Assembly (NCBI GenBank): GCA_021018995.1
Contig: CM037590.1
Location: 66,249,597-66,313,596 of the forward strand
Origin: Chloranthus sessilifolius
Taxonomy: Eukaryota > Streptophyta > Magnoliopsida > Chloranthales > Chloranthaceae
Reading direction: 5' to 3'
DNA length: 64,000 nucleotides
Numbering within the stretch: the stretch's first letter is position 1; each line of letters opens with the position of its first letter. A program made the translations under genes and the position numbers. This document shows positions 1 through 12,478 of the stretch, one piece after another. The notes below the pieces were generated by a model, which had not been told where the DNA came from, made no database searches, and was given only the letters and a program-made list of their open reading frames with translations.

Positions 1-895
1 TCTGATAATCAGTTGCCCGAAAAATAGATTTGGTATTCGAAGTCATCTTTGAGACTAGAGAACAAGAATTCGTTTTAAGACTCGTCCACGAGTTTCTTGC
101 TCCAGTAATGACTCGTGCTTTTCGATCAAATGGACCCGGCTTTTGGAGGAGGGGTTCTCCCATCCGTCGTCCCCTATTTCATATTTCTCAGATCTCCGAT
201 GAAGATAGTCTGCTATCCATCTATCTCATGACGGATTGAAGATGTCAATGAAGACTTAGAATTAGAATCTTAGTTTTGTTTATTTCAGAGATGTAATTAC
301 GTTATTATTTTTTAGTAGCTTTTAATCAGAGGTATTCAATTTTGATATAATTAACGGGGAATCGACTGCGATACCCGGAAGTGTAAGGTCCGCCATTTTA
401 ATAAAACCCTCTCCTAGCGAGGGGAAATTTGGTATGATTGATTTGTGTTAGATTTATATCCTACGCAAATTTGTTGTTTACAATAGTTTATATGTGTGTA
501 TGTATATATAACAAAAAGTATATACTTCTAGGATGTTTGGTAAAGGTTCATGTTGATTTGAATTAAAATGAGGATTTTGGAAATCTTAGGCCCTTAGACA
601 AAACTTTCAACATTTTTAGAATTCTCAGGGATAACATAGTATACGTGCATACTCCTTTTCGTTTTTTTCTAAATTTTCTCCTTTTCCCTCGTAAAATTAG
701 TGAATTTTCAGGATCATTAAATAAGGAGCAAAATTCAAGTTGGAATATGAAAAATTGTTACAGTCGTAGAGTTGTAGTTTATTTGCCATTAAATATTATT
801 TACTTATAAATGTAATATATAATCATTAATAGTGACACCACTTTCATCACCATGCTCAATCACTCAATTTATAACTTTAATTATGTTTATGTATA
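1..895. other. Unidentified AT-rich DNA with a 69-codon open frame
   Basis: An open frame at 30-239 (+) begins with TTG, not ATG. Its last part is rich in Arg and Pro and ends ...SIYLMTD. I do not recognise it. The following 250 bases include a GC-richer patch near 355-425 with the look of the 3' end of some older element. No intron signals, terminal repeats or other coding frames were seen, and 480-895 is plain AT-rich DNA. It could be the tail of an element that starts left of the window. Confidence 0.3.
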
Positions 896-903
896 ATATT
901 TAT

Positions 904-1118
904 CAAGGATCAAAATTTTGGCCGAAATGACCGAAATTTCAGCTGAAATTATTGGTTTTGGTCCCCACCGAAACGATAATATAGGACCGAAATTCGGTCA
1001 TTAAATGTATGGGATTGAAATTATCGGTGAAATTCAAATTTTCGGCCCAAATTTCGGTTCAAATTTTTGGTTTCGGTCCCCTCCGAAATCGAAATGAAAC
1101 CCGAAATTTTGATCCTTG
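904..1118. mobile_element. hAT-like MITE with 8-bp target duplication
   Basis: A 215-bp non-coding foldback element. Its terminal inverted repeats read CAAGGATCAAAATTT at the left and the reverse complement at the right. It is flanked by the identical 8-bp direct repeat ATATTTAT (896-903 and 1119-1126). The interior alternates CCGAAATTTCGG-type blocks with GGTCCCCACCGAAA. An 8-bp duplication with short inverted ends is the hAT superfamily signature. The perfect duplication suggests it is not very old. Related elements lie at 36796-36997 and probably 29032-29656. Confidence 0.85.
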
Positions 1119-1146
1119 ATATTTATGTGTAATATGTAAAAAGTAA

Positions 1147-1338
1147 TTTTAAAATTTTCACTTATTTACATTTAAATTATTAATTAAATCACATTGTAAT
1201 GATTATTTATGTATAAAAGCAACTAATTATATGTTTGTTTACATATTTTAAAATTTTCACTTATTTACCTTTAAATTATAAATTAAATCTCATTGTAATG
1301 ATTATTTGTGTAAAAGCAACTATTTATATGTTTGTATA
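1147..1338. repeat. Tandem duplication, 99-bp unit, two copies
   Basis: The block starting TTTTAAAATTTTCACTTA at 1147 recurs at 1246 with a few substitutions and a small deletion. Both copies are AT-rich and non-coding. Confidence 0.75.
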
Positions 1339-2296
1339 GATAAAAATATCATCTTAATATTTTAGGAATATTATTTTCTATTTTAAATATTATTATAGTT
1401 TTTTCGAAGAAAAGATTACGCCATATCTCCAAATAAGGATACAAATAGGTCCCGAGGGTTGGCCGAAGCTGAGTTTTTAAACCTTGGACTAACAAGTGTT
1501 ATGCTCTAGACAATAATTACGAGATTGATTCTAGCCACCAACATAAATAGATAACTCTCTTACCATCACACTTTTCGGCCATATAGTGGCTAACTATTCA
1601 TTGAAGTGGCAGGACATCACATCTAAATTGAACTCAGAGCCAAAACTTTGCCATCAGAGGGATCTGTACCATCTAATCTGAGTACTTCAACATGCCCATT
1701 AGATATAATTTATAAACAACGACCCATATTAAAGTGCTTTGGATCAAATGGTTTGAATCCATTGATGGTTGCCATAGTTACAAAAATACCATTTTTTTTG
1801 AATAGATGCCAAAAATTTCCTAATTAAAGGTGTGCCGAGTGTGCTGATTAATCGACCGTTATTGTTATTTTAAACAGAAATTTATCCAATTTTCATTAAT
1901 TTTTACTGAATTTAACCGAGATGAATCATGCATAGGCTGATAGGCATTTATATGGTTACATGAATTATGCAATTGTAGATGTGCCTTTCATTAAACACCT
2001 TATAACTTATTTTTTGTATTAATTATGACTTTAACTTGAAATATGTCATGATTAATATTTTATATTACTTATTATTATTTATTATTATTATTATTTTTTT
2101 CGAATTTGACTAAATTTTCCTGAATTAACCCTTTCCGAAATATTATCGTATCCTGACTTTCTGACTCTTAGACTAATATTAGTTCATATTATGTTCTGCT
2201 ACTTGGATGGGTTAACAGCGTGTGCTAGATGGCATAAAAAGTGTGTTGATGAGAATGCTATCTGTATGTCGCTGACACCCTATTAAACCAGATTAT
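1339..2296. other. AT-rich intergenic DNA, nothing recognised
   Basis: No long open frame, RNA gene or terminal repeat was seen. It includes a short A/T-only run (about 2063-2100, TTATTATTATT type) and ordinary unique-looking sequence. Confidence 0.5.
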
Positions 2297-2782
2297 TGAT
2301 GCAATCCAATATTGTTGTCTCTACGATTTTGCTGGGGTCTCTAAGAAGAAGGACAATAGGAGATAGACGAGAGAATCCGGTGGAGAATTTGGGTTATTTA
2401 GGGTCTTGCTTGGGTGTGAGTCACGTAGACCAGAAGCTACCATTTCCTAGTAATTCTCTTTAGAATATTTAGATGAAATAGGAGTTATTTATCTGTAAGA
2501 AGTTGAGTTGATTTAGGATTCTTTATTTTAGATGAGTTGATTTAGAATTTTTTATTTTAGATCCGTAAAGTTATCTAAAAAGCTTCTTTATCGATGTTCA
2601 AAGAGCTTTTAAGCCCTAGTTGACCAAGGTCAACCCACCCTTCGTGTACCTGTGATATGTCACTTCAAAGGAATTTACTGGGATATTTCGTATTCCAACC
2701 GTGTAATCTTGTCTTTCTGTATGTTTTATTAGTTATGTCAAAACTAGAACACTGTACTCATAGTGGCATTGCTTGGTTTGCA
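2297..2782 (+). repeat. Left LTR of the old small LTR element
   Basis: It starts TG and ends CA, is 486 bp long, and is followed within seven bases by a primer-binding-like site. About 80 bp around AATAGGAGTTATTTAT is the best conserved part compared with the right-hand copy near 8740. Confidence 0.5.
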
Positions 2783-3196
2783 CCATTCGGTATCAAAGCT
2801 GGTTACTGCATCCTATAATACAGAATTTGGAATGTGATGTCTGTGATGAGTAGGAAAGGGATTATTCATGACATCATTGAAAAGAACCAAGTAGAAAAAG
2901 ATGAAAGACCGGTAGAAGAAGAGCTCCAACTAATATCTATATGGGGATTTCAACAAGTTATAGAAATACAGACTGGTAAGAGAAGACTTCGTAGAAGGAT
3001 GTTCGAGATTGAACTCTCAAGAAAGTTTAGGGTAAAACTTTTTTCAAGGGAGGTGAATGATGCAATCCAATACTATAGCCCTATTACTTTGCTAGGTTTT
3101 CCAAAAAGAAGCTTGAAGAGAAACCAAAAAGAGAACATGGTAGAGAATTGGATTTTTAGGGTCTTTCTTGGGTGCAGTCGCACACTGAAAGTTAGT

Positions 3197-6100
3197 TGAT
3201 TTCTTAGGTTAGGCAATGAAGTGATATATGAAGGTGGTATTAGGGTTAGATACAAGGTATTAGGTTAAGGGGAGGAGAAAGGAGGAGAGAAAAAGAAAAG
3301 AGAAAATAATGAGAAGGCCAAGTGAGTTAGAGGGCCCTCACTAACTTTTATATTAAGTTGTAAATATAACACATGCACACCCAATTACAATACACGCACT
3401 CATACTACTCTACCCTAACGCCCCCTCAAGTTGGAGCGTGGACATTTATTATGCCGCAACTTAATCATTACATTTTGAAGAAGACGTGGTTCAACCACTT
3501 TGGTGAGAACGTCTTGAGTGATTGAGAGTAAGTAACATCAACAAGCTTCAGGATCCATCCCAAACCTTTTCCCCGAACAAAGTGGATGTCCATTTCAATA
3601 TGCTTTGTTATTTCATGTAGGACATAATCAGATGCAATCTTCGCAACAACTCCATTGTCACAATGAAACGGTATTGAGTGAGATATATGGAAGCCAAGCT
3701 CAGAAAGTAGATTATGCGGGCACAGAGTTTCACATGTCCAATGGACAATGGTCTTATACTCTGTTTTGACACTAGACTTAGGGCTTACACTTTGCTTTGT
3801 ACTCTTCCATGTAACAAGATTGCCTCCAAGAAGACACAGTAGCCGGATGGACCTCCTATCGCTCACAAAACCAGCCCAGTCCGCATTGGTGCAGGCATGA
3901 ATACTCATATGCCCATGTGAACCGTATACCAAGCCAAAGCCTGCACTGTACTTGATATATCAGAGGATGCGGTGCACCGCAATGAGATGGGAGCTGGCTC
4001 ACAACACTAACAACGAATGTGATGTCCGACATGGTGAGGTTGTGATAAATCAACAGCCCCACAAATCTCTGATACTCATTAGGATTTGGGAGCAGGTCAC
4101 CATCAAGTTCATGCAGACAACTTCTGGTCCATTGAAGAAGTAGCCGGCTTGCATCCATGGATTGCAGTGTCTTTGAGTAGGTCAATTGCATACTTCCTTT
4201 AAGAGAGAAATATTCCTTTCTTGGATCTTGCAACCTCAAGTCCCAAAAAGTATTTTAGACTTCCCAAGTCTTTGACTTCAATAATGTGACCCAACTCGCG
4301 TTTCACATGGCTAAAAAACTCATGATCATCTCTATCGAGAATAATATCGTTTGCTTACACTAGGAGAATAGTACGGCCTGAAGAGGATGGATGAACAATG
4401 ACTATGATTTGAGCGACACCTTCGAATACCCAAATCAGTGATTGCACTGTTAAAACGCTGGAATCGCGCTCTGGGTGATTGCTTCAAACCATATATCAAC
4501 TTTCGGAGTTGGCACACTTGCCTTGTCTCCGCCTGAAGTAGGAAGCCAGGAGGGGGGGTCCATATAAACTTATTCAGTAAAGTAACCATTAAGAAAAACA
4601 TTTTCGATATCCAATTGATGAAGGGGCCAGTCCTATATGGCTGCAACAGAGAGAAGAGCATGCCACATAGGTCAACTTTGCAATGGGAGCAAAAGTAGCC
4701 TCATAGTCGATGCCATATGTTTGAGTGAACCTTTTGCCACCAACCGGGCCTTGTACCTAGACATAGAATCATCAGGGTTGTGTTTCACAGTGAACACCCA
4801 TTTTACATGCAACAGTTTTCTTCCTAGGCAGAAGATTAACCATTTCCCATTTACCATGTATGATTTGTTTGGAGTACATTCATTTCCTCAACCATTGTCG
4901 CTTTCCAGGACGGGTGGTCTAAGACAACTTTGACTGTACGAGGAATGGTCTCAAAGTCTATCACGGAGAGAAAGACCCTGTAAGGAGATAGATCTTGATA
5001 ACACATTTTTAGCAAGGGAATAACGAGTAATACATATTCGAACTCCTTTCCGAAGAGCAATGGGAAAATCAAAGCTTGTAGAAGCAACAATAAGAGTAAG
5101 CATGAAGTAAAGGAGATGAAGGCAAAGTAGTCGTAGGACTAGAAATACTTACAGGAGCCACCAGTTGGAAGGACTGAGGTGATGGTGCTGTAGAGGCTGC
5201 AAATCTAGAAGAGCTGGTAAGCGCAAAGGGGGAGCAAGAACAGGGGACACGGTCCTCAGAAACGTAAGGAACATCCTCAAAGAAGGTAAACATCCATGGA
5301 AGTATAAAAGTGACGTGACCATGGATCAAAGTACCGTATCGCCCTTTTATATGTGTAATACCGGACGATACATTCAATGTATCGTCCGGTTTTTTACTGT
5401 TCCAGTACGTACCGGTTTTTTGACCAGACGATACGTACCGGTTTTCCGGCAATTTAACCCATGGACGTGACTGAGGATCATAACAGCGGTACCCCTTGGA
5501 CACACTAGAGTGCCCAATAAAATTATATTGGATGCCCATATCATCCAGCTACTGTCATGAAGGGTGGAGATCCTGAATAAGACATGTACATCTGAAGATG
5601 GGGCTTGAGGAGAAACATAGGATCTCCAGGCTGAAGTGTATGATAAGGAGTATGACCACCTAAGATTCGAGATGGAGTACGATTCATGAGATGACATGCA
5701 GTTAGTATTGCCATTGATCAATAGGTCTTAGATACATTTATACCACGAAGTAAACATCTATGCTATCCCCAAAGGTCTCTGCAACACCATTCTATTACGA
5801 AGTGTAAGGACAAGAGTACTGATGGTTAATACCATGAGTATGAACATAGTCTTCAAGGCATTGAGATGTATACTTGCATCCATTATCGGATCTTAGGACC
5901 TGATACTGGTCCCATGCAGACCATAGCATGAAACTCCCAAAATTTAGAAAAAGAATTCATGTTTGTTTTTCAACAATTAGAGCCAAGCAGCCCGAGTGCT
6001 GTCATCAATTAACATAACAAAGCCCTCAAGAGAAGTGACAGGGGAGGGCCCCACACATCAAATGCAAAATTTCATAAGGTAAACTGGACCTATGCATATG

Positions 6101-8667
6101 AGAAGAGTAAGAATTTCTAACATGTTTGGATACCTCACAAACCTCGGACTAAAATTTAATAGATTGACAAACATGCTTAAATTTGGGAATCATACTACAT
6201 AAAGTCTGAAAACCAACAGGACTAAGCTTGGCATGCCATAAAGAGAAAGTATTACCGTTAATATTTATAGGAAAAGGAAAAACAAGAGAAGAAATGTTCT
6301 CAGTTCCATCAACAACTATAGGTGTACTAAACTACGCATCCAGATAGTAGTCCCCCACACCTAAACTCTGCTTCCAGATAGTAGTCCTCCTCTCTCAACG
6401 CCCCTACCAACAATCCTCTTCGTAGTAAGCCCTTGAAAAACACAGCGAGAAGGATAAGATGTGACAAAACAATTTAACTTTTTTACAATGTACTAACAGA
6501 GAAGAGCTTGGTAGAAAACTGAGATACATGCAATACATGAGATAGAGAAAGAGAGGAGGGTACATGAACGTTTCCTACCTCCAAAACTAGGGTAAAGGAG
6601 CCATCTGCAAGTCGAACCTAGGCATAAGAAGAAGGAGGTGAAAGAATAGCCCTGAAACTCACCTGTCATATGGTCAGTAGCTCCTGAGTAAATGACCCAA
6701 ATAGGAGTTGAAGATGTAATTTTCGCAACAAAAGTAAAGATTTGAGTATGTGGTGTCTCTAATGAGGATGAAGGACCCATGTGATCAGTGGCAGGAGCCT
6801 GAGCATCCTGAAGCTTGGCCAGAATCATCTCAGCCGTGTGGGATTGAAGGGAGCTCATGAGATATTTGGAAGAGGTCTCAGAGGGAGAGTCAGTAGCATC
6901 AATATGGGCAGACGATGATCTACGGGTTGATATCCATCAGGATAGCCATGCAGCCGTCAACAATGATCTCAGTCATGCCCAGTAAGTCCACAGTTGGAGC
7001 ATGTGATGGTGGAGTGACCACCTCGTTCACCACGACCATGACAACCATCCCTATCACTCCCCTTGCCACTACCTCTTGGGGGATGCATGCATGAAGTAAA
7101 GGAGCTCTCTCAGGTGGAATGGAGATTGGAACAACACTTGTAGATGTCACAGTCCGAAGCGGCTCCTCTGCAAACAAGATACTGCATACCGTGCTCAAGG
7201 TGGGAAGAGGCCTTGTAGTGAGAATCTGAGTACGTGTCTGCTCGAAATCTGATCAGATACCTCCAAGGAGCTTTTAGATTTGGTCTCTATCTCTCAAGAT
7301 GTTTAGCAAGCTTAGCACCAACTTCCTCCCCAAACTCATGCTTAAAAGGAATAAATGTATCGGCCCACTTACTCCAAAGCTTTGAGACAAAGTCATAGAA
7401 CCTAAAAGTTCGATATATGAAGGGGTCCATAGAGTTGAATAGGCATCTTAACATAATGGCATTGTCCGCATCCCATTTTTCGGCATCCACGACATTCGTT
7501 TTCGGTCTAGGTGTTGTTCCAGAAAGAAGACCCATCTTCATCTGGCCCTGGACATATAACACGATGGCTCTTTTCCACTCCAAATAATTTGCGGAATTTA
7601 ATTTTATGGTCACGATACTGGTAGGCAGATTGTTTGAACTCATGGGCTTATATCCGTCAGCCATCGCTCACCAGCGAAAGGGAAATAAGCCAAACCAAAA
7701 AACAAAAAAAACAAATTGATGGAGGACTCAAACCATTGGTAGACAATCCAGCCACATACACAGAGGCACTTCAACTAGATGCAGTCACAAAACCCATACA
7801 GAGTGAACCAGTTGAACATAGATCTCACCTTACAGATCTGCGCCACAGATCTTCAACTGCACAAAAAAAAACTGATTTCATCTTCACAAAAAACATTTCA
7901 TACGAAAACTGTTTGTGTAAAAAACTCACATCACAGATCTGAACATAGATGATTGCTGATTACTGCCACAATTTCACAAAAAACTAGATTGAAACCACAG
8001 AAACTGAAGGTTCAAGGAAAAAATACACGGTTGACACATTGGCTGTATCGTGTGCCACACAACATCATCAATCACTAGTTGAAATTCCAAAGAAATCGAA
8101 TCACACAAAATCATCAATCACTGGTTGAAACTTCAAAGAAATTGAATCACAACTCTTGTAGAGGAAATACGCTATGTTGCCATAGCTTAATTGAAGATCT
8201 AGAGGTATTGCAGAGGATCCACAGCGTGCGTCACAAAAGATTGGGTGAGAAGCAGCAGCCTAAAGATGTCTTCGAGAAACGTGTAGCGAGGCACAATCTC
8301 ATGGCACTCCAAGAGAAACATCAGAAAATAAATTCCGATCCAGGTCATATTGGCATCGGGTCAAGAGGATGGCGACATGTAACAGGTTCGAGGCTCGAAA
8401 GAGGCTCTGATACCAAGTTGATTTCTTAGGGTTAGGTGAGGAAGTGGTATTGAAAGGTCGTATTAGGGTTTAGTTAGTGGTATTAGTCTTTTAGGGCTGG
8501 GAAAAATTGTATTAGGTTAGTGGAGAAGAAAGGAAAATAAAAGAGAAGAAAGAAAATAATGAGAAGGGCTTAGCGAGTTAGAGGGCATCACTAGCTTTTA
8601 TATTAAGTTGTAAAAATAATACAGGCACACCCAATTACACTACACCCACCCATACTATAACATAACA
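3197..8667 (-). mobile_element. Ty1/Copia element, minus strand, both LTRs, broken
   Basis: This is a fossil Copia. Its 5' LTR is 8419-8667 and its 3' LTR about 3197-3418. The primer site at 8404-8415 is the exact complement of TGGTATCAGAGC, the initiator-Met tRNA type. A polypurine tract (minus strand TTGAGGGGGCG) lies at about 3419-3430. Parts in transcription order: gag near 7664-6900, protease with DHMTG near 6660, integrase region about 6500-5560, reverse transcriptase about 5090-4330 (LYGLKQSPRA), and RNase H about 4240-3468 (ADWAG). It carries many disabling changes. The LTRs differ by roughly 15-20 percent by eye, so it is old. No clean flanking duplication was found. Confidence 0.85.
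5326..5458. mobile_element. 133-bp palindromic MITE-like insert inside the Copia
   Basis: The segment is flanked by direct repeats CCATGGA at 5319-5325 and 5459-5465; one more base to the left differs, so the duplication is 7 or 8 bp. The interior is built from CGATAC and TACCGG words. It contains a perfect 15-bp inverted repeat around a single C (5360-5390, arm ACCGGACGATACATT). It has no coding capacity. A 7-8-bp duplication suits a hAT-like MITE, but the terminal inverted repeats are weak. Confidence 0.55.
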
Positions 8668-8960
8668 TGAAGACCATACTAACAACAACGTTATCCTGGG
8701 CTAGTTCTAATTCTTTAATAAATGTTCAGTTAAAATAGGAGTTATTTATTTGTAGGAATTTGAGTTGGTTTGGGATTCTTTATTTTAGCTCAAGTAAGGC
8801 TCTTTGAAGCCTCTTGATTGATGAAAACAACGGTTTTGAGAATTAATAAAACATAGAGAGCTATTTCTGTCTGAACTGTCAGAACATTCGGATTATTGTT
8901 TTATTTGAGGCTTTATGCTTCTGGTTTGTTTTCTGACCAGTGTTTTATCACAAATTACTG

Positions 8961-9599
8961 AATAAACTAAATTTTTTTGTCTTTTTTGGCTGCCTAATTA
9001 TTTTCTATTTAATATCCCGCAGTTTTCTTCTATTTGAATTGTTTGTGGGCTGTGGTCTGTGGTCTGCATTACAGTCCAAACACCATTTCTCTTTCATTCA
9101 AACAAATAAAAGTGATTAACTTATTAATCTTCTCTTAATTATCGTAGTCCCTTTTGCACAAAAGTTGGAAAATCTGCAACCATTTTTTTCATTCTGCCTA
9201 TTATTTTAATATTCTAAACTCTACTGTTCTACCTCCACGTTATGTTAGCATAAAATTCTTTTTGATTTATGCATTGCAAAATGGAAAAAATGGCATGTTC
9301 ATTGACGATATATTACATATAGTGGTGAAAAGAGCTTGCTTTTAAAATAAGAAGAGGAATTTATTTTGTTTTAGTACTCATGATCATAATAACAAGTCCA
9401 TCTTAAAAAAATTTGGGTGGGCTGAGGGCACTCTTAGACCTTAATAAATATGAGCAGACCAGCTCTTGCTGAGCTTGGTTACCTAGCTATCACATTTACA
9501 CCTCCAATAACTCCCCCTATGTGGTACCAAAAATATTTGTTCTACAGTTGGAAGTTCAGAATCTCTTGGGTCGCGGAGGTACTAAAAGTATGAATTCTA
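8961..9599. other. Intergenic DNA left of the LINE, ending in its target duplication
   Basis: AT-rich DNA with a 63-codon open frame (9154-9345) that resembles nothing I know. The last 14 bases, AAGTATGAATTCTA at 9586-9599, are the left copy of the duplication that bounds the LINE. Confidence 0.5.
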
Positions 9600-9884
9600 A
9601 GAGAGCAATATGAGTCAATCTAGAAGTACCTTTTTTCTTATGACAATGAGCTCTCAAATGCCCAAACTTTACATTTCCAATGTTGGCCAATTCCAAAGTC
9701 TTTAGGCTAAAAAATGATTTTCATTGTCAAAACTCACTGCTTCAATTTTGGTGAGAAATTTGGAGATGGGAGCCGACGTTCTGGTGCTTTAGGGCTGGGG
9801 ACTGGATCTGTTCCTGAATGCTAATTTTAGACGGAGATCGATCTGCCATCGATACGGCTGTTCATCGCCAAGGACATCGGGAAA

Positions 9885-12280
9885 GATGGTCAAGGGTGAC
9901 GAGGATCTAAGCTCTAGGGCGGGCCATAAGCATCAGGTGATCATCAATAGAGAGGAGAGGCGGGATCTAGCTAATGGATGGTCTATTGCGGGGCGCAATG
10001 GTGGAAAGAAGGGGTAGTCGTGCCAACCTCTCATCGACATAGGGGGGTTTCCCTTGCTGAGGCCACTTTGGGTGCCCCTCGCAAATCTTTAACCTCGGAC
10101 GACGGAGGCCCTGAGAAACTTTTTAGAGCAGATTCTGGTTTTGGTGCTAGGGTGGCCCCCACCGCCTTGATGAGAGGGTTGACTTCTTTTCCCTTAGGGT
10201 TTACGAGCCCTGTGTTTAAGGCCCTTGAACTTAATCTTAAAGATTACTGGATAATTTTACACACCATTAAAGATACCATTATACCGATTCTTTTCCCTCG
10301 GACGACGGAGGCCCCGAGAAACTTTTTAGAGTAGATTCTGGTTTTGGTGCTAGGGTGGCCCCCACCTCCTTGATGAGAGGGTTGACTTCTTTTCCCTTAG
10401 GGTTTACGAGCCTTGTGTTTAAGGCCCTTGAGCTTAATCTTAAAGATTACTGGATAATTTTACACACCATTAAAGATACCATTATACCAATTCATATTTA
10501 CACGTGGTTACAGAAACACTGGGCGATATTTGATAGACCGGCCGTATCGGCCATTAGCAACTCTAAGTTCCTCCTACGATGCCCCTCGGCTGAGATGGCC
10601 GGCACTATCCTCTCCAAAAAGGCCTTCTCTATTGATGGCAAACAAGTTCAGTGCTGCCGTTGGAGCCCGGATGCTAACGATCTACAACTTCACAGATGGG
10701 AGAAGGGATTTTGGGTTCACATCTTCGGCCTTCCCCTCCACGCTTGGACCCACGAGGTCCTCCACGGAATTGGTGCAAGATATTGCTGGTGCATACTCAT
10801 TGACCGTCGCACCGAAGACTTGTGGGAAACCAGGTATGCTCGGATTCTCTTGGCTTTTGACGATTGGGAGGCCATTCCGAGAACGTGCGAGATCAGCTTC
10901 AAAGGCTAAAAAGTCCGAGTCTTCATAGAAGTGGAGCTCGTGGAGCGGGTTTTCCACCCTCAGCAAACGCACCAAATACCCATACGGGCCGGGGTTTTTG
11001 ATGTAGACATACTCAGTGGTACTGCAAAAAAATTCTCGCCGGAGATCTACCCATTCGGGGACGGGAAAGAAAGGCTTGTAGGGAATCCGGTTTGTGCCTC
11101 GGAGGGGTGCATGACCTCGTACATGCCTCTCCATTAGAGGTCGCCCCCGATGACTGGATTGTCCAGTCAGGGATGGGTTAACGGTACCGTGGGATGCCAT
11201 GAAGGTTGGGCTCCTATTGTGGAGGAGTTGGAGGAGGATGAGGACAATCGCCGGACGGAGAAGATGATCAACTGACTGTGCTACTTCAGCTTCAGATTGG
11301 TGTGCTTCGTCGGAGATGGTACAACCTTCCCCCCTCTTTTGGTGCCGTACCAAGGGCACTTAAAGATGCAGTTAATTCTTTCACTATTGATCCAATGGGT
11401 GGAGATCACAACTTCTCTCTCGGGTACAAGATCTACAGGTGGAGAGTATGTTGAAGACTAGCTGGCTTGTTCTTCGGTACGAAGGCAAACTTCTGTTTTA
11501 GGGATTGGGACCCCATGCATCTCGAGACGACACGTGGTGAGCAGCAGCCACATCAAATAGGCAGTGGTAGGGGTAGAAAGGGCATTTCAAGGTTTGAGGC
11601 TTATGGAAGGCATGGTGAGGTGTCAATCACCTTTTCGTGGGGCCCAACGAACTTTGAAAACCAGTCAATGGTTTTGACTAATGGTATCGGGAGGGGCAGT
11701 AGGGAGTCCATACCCGACCAATTCCAATCAGTAGGGGTTGGGCTATTAAGATCTGGGATGTTTCTGGGGCAAGGGCATAACGGGTATTTCGGGTCTGATT
11801 TAAGATGGGATTGGATCTTTAAAGGGGCTTCCCAAGCAGCTTTACTTCTTGGACCGAGATGTCGATTTTGGACCGCTTTGTTTAGGGGTCCCTTCCGAAA
11901 TCTTGCGATTCAAGTAGGTCCTTCGAGTCCTTCAACCGGATCCGTGCCCCTCCTTCCGTTCTCTTCTGGTTCCACGGGGAGCTTACGCCAGGGAGTAGAT
12001 TTCCTCTCCGATCAGGTCACCTCTCTCGACAACGACCTTGATTCTTGTTCCTCCTCGGATTCTTCTTCCAAAAGGGCCCTGTCGGTTATTGTTGAGATCT
12101 CCTCTGAGGGATCCTTTGATTCTTCCTATGGGGAGGTGCTCCCTCTTCACTCAATGTACCGCAATGACAAGGGCAGATGGGTGGAATTCTTGCCGGCGTT
12201 AGACTCTCCTCGTCAGTTTTCCCGAAGAGTCCCCCACAGGGGGATCAACCCCGGTAATGGTAGCTGTTCGAATTCGTAGA
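9885..12280 (+). pseudogene. LINE ORF1 remnant (DUF4283-type RNA-binding protein)
   Basis: A plausible start is ATG at 9885 (MVKGDEDLSSRAGHKH), whose frame ends at 10016. The body continues in another frame from about 10080. The best preserved block is 10490-10900. It reads WAIFDRPAVSAISNSKFLL, then KGFWVHIFGLPLHAW, then a LDRRT-like step (here LIDRRTEDLWETR), which matches the DUF4283 domain of plant L1 ORF1 proteins. This domain binds element RNA in the ribonucleoprotein. The 3' half (11467-12279) is a 270-codon open frame rich in Ser and Gly with no domain I can name. I see no CCHC knuckle. A 203-bp tandem duplication lies in the N-terminal part. Confidence 0.7.
10093..10494 (+). repeat. 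Tandem duplication (203-bp step) in LINE ORF1
   Basis: The block starting CCTCGGACGACGGAGGCCC at 10093 repeats at 10296. About six or seven substitutions separate roughly 200 bp. The second copy runs into the intact DUF4283 region. The duplication therefore arose inside ORF1, either in this copy after insertion or in its parent. Confidence 0.9.
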
Positions 12281-12478
12281 CGATCGACGCGCTGATCGCC
12301 TTTGGGAAGGAGCATGGAATGTCCTCTGAATCGGATGAAGCTCTCAGGAAGATATTTACTTCCCAAGAAGAAAAAGTTGAAATCTAGGGAGCTCTCTAGA
12401 CTGGAGTGGGGTATGTCGGACAGTAGAGGGATGGGGTCTCAGTGAGACACTCCTTGGTTGGGTTTTTCTACGTTGGTA

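Larger units (their letters stand above)
2297..8960 (+). mobile_element. Old small LTR element (TRIM/non-autonomous type), split by a Copia
   Basis: An LTR-like block at 2297-2782 begins TGATGCAATCC and ends ...TTTGCA. It is followed by a primer-site-like GGTATCAAAGC at 2789-2799, close to the initiator-Met tRNA complement. A short internal stretch (about 2800-3057) holds a Lys/Arg/Glu-rich open frame. A purine-rich run then leads into a second TGATGCAATCC block at 3058. That second block matches the first up to about 3191 and resumes after 8667, where the stretch around 8730-8790 matches 2470-2533. A minus-strand Copia occupies the gap. The two LTRs are strongly diverged, so the element is old. 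The right end near 8960 is approximate, and no flanking duplication was found. Confidence 0.5.
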
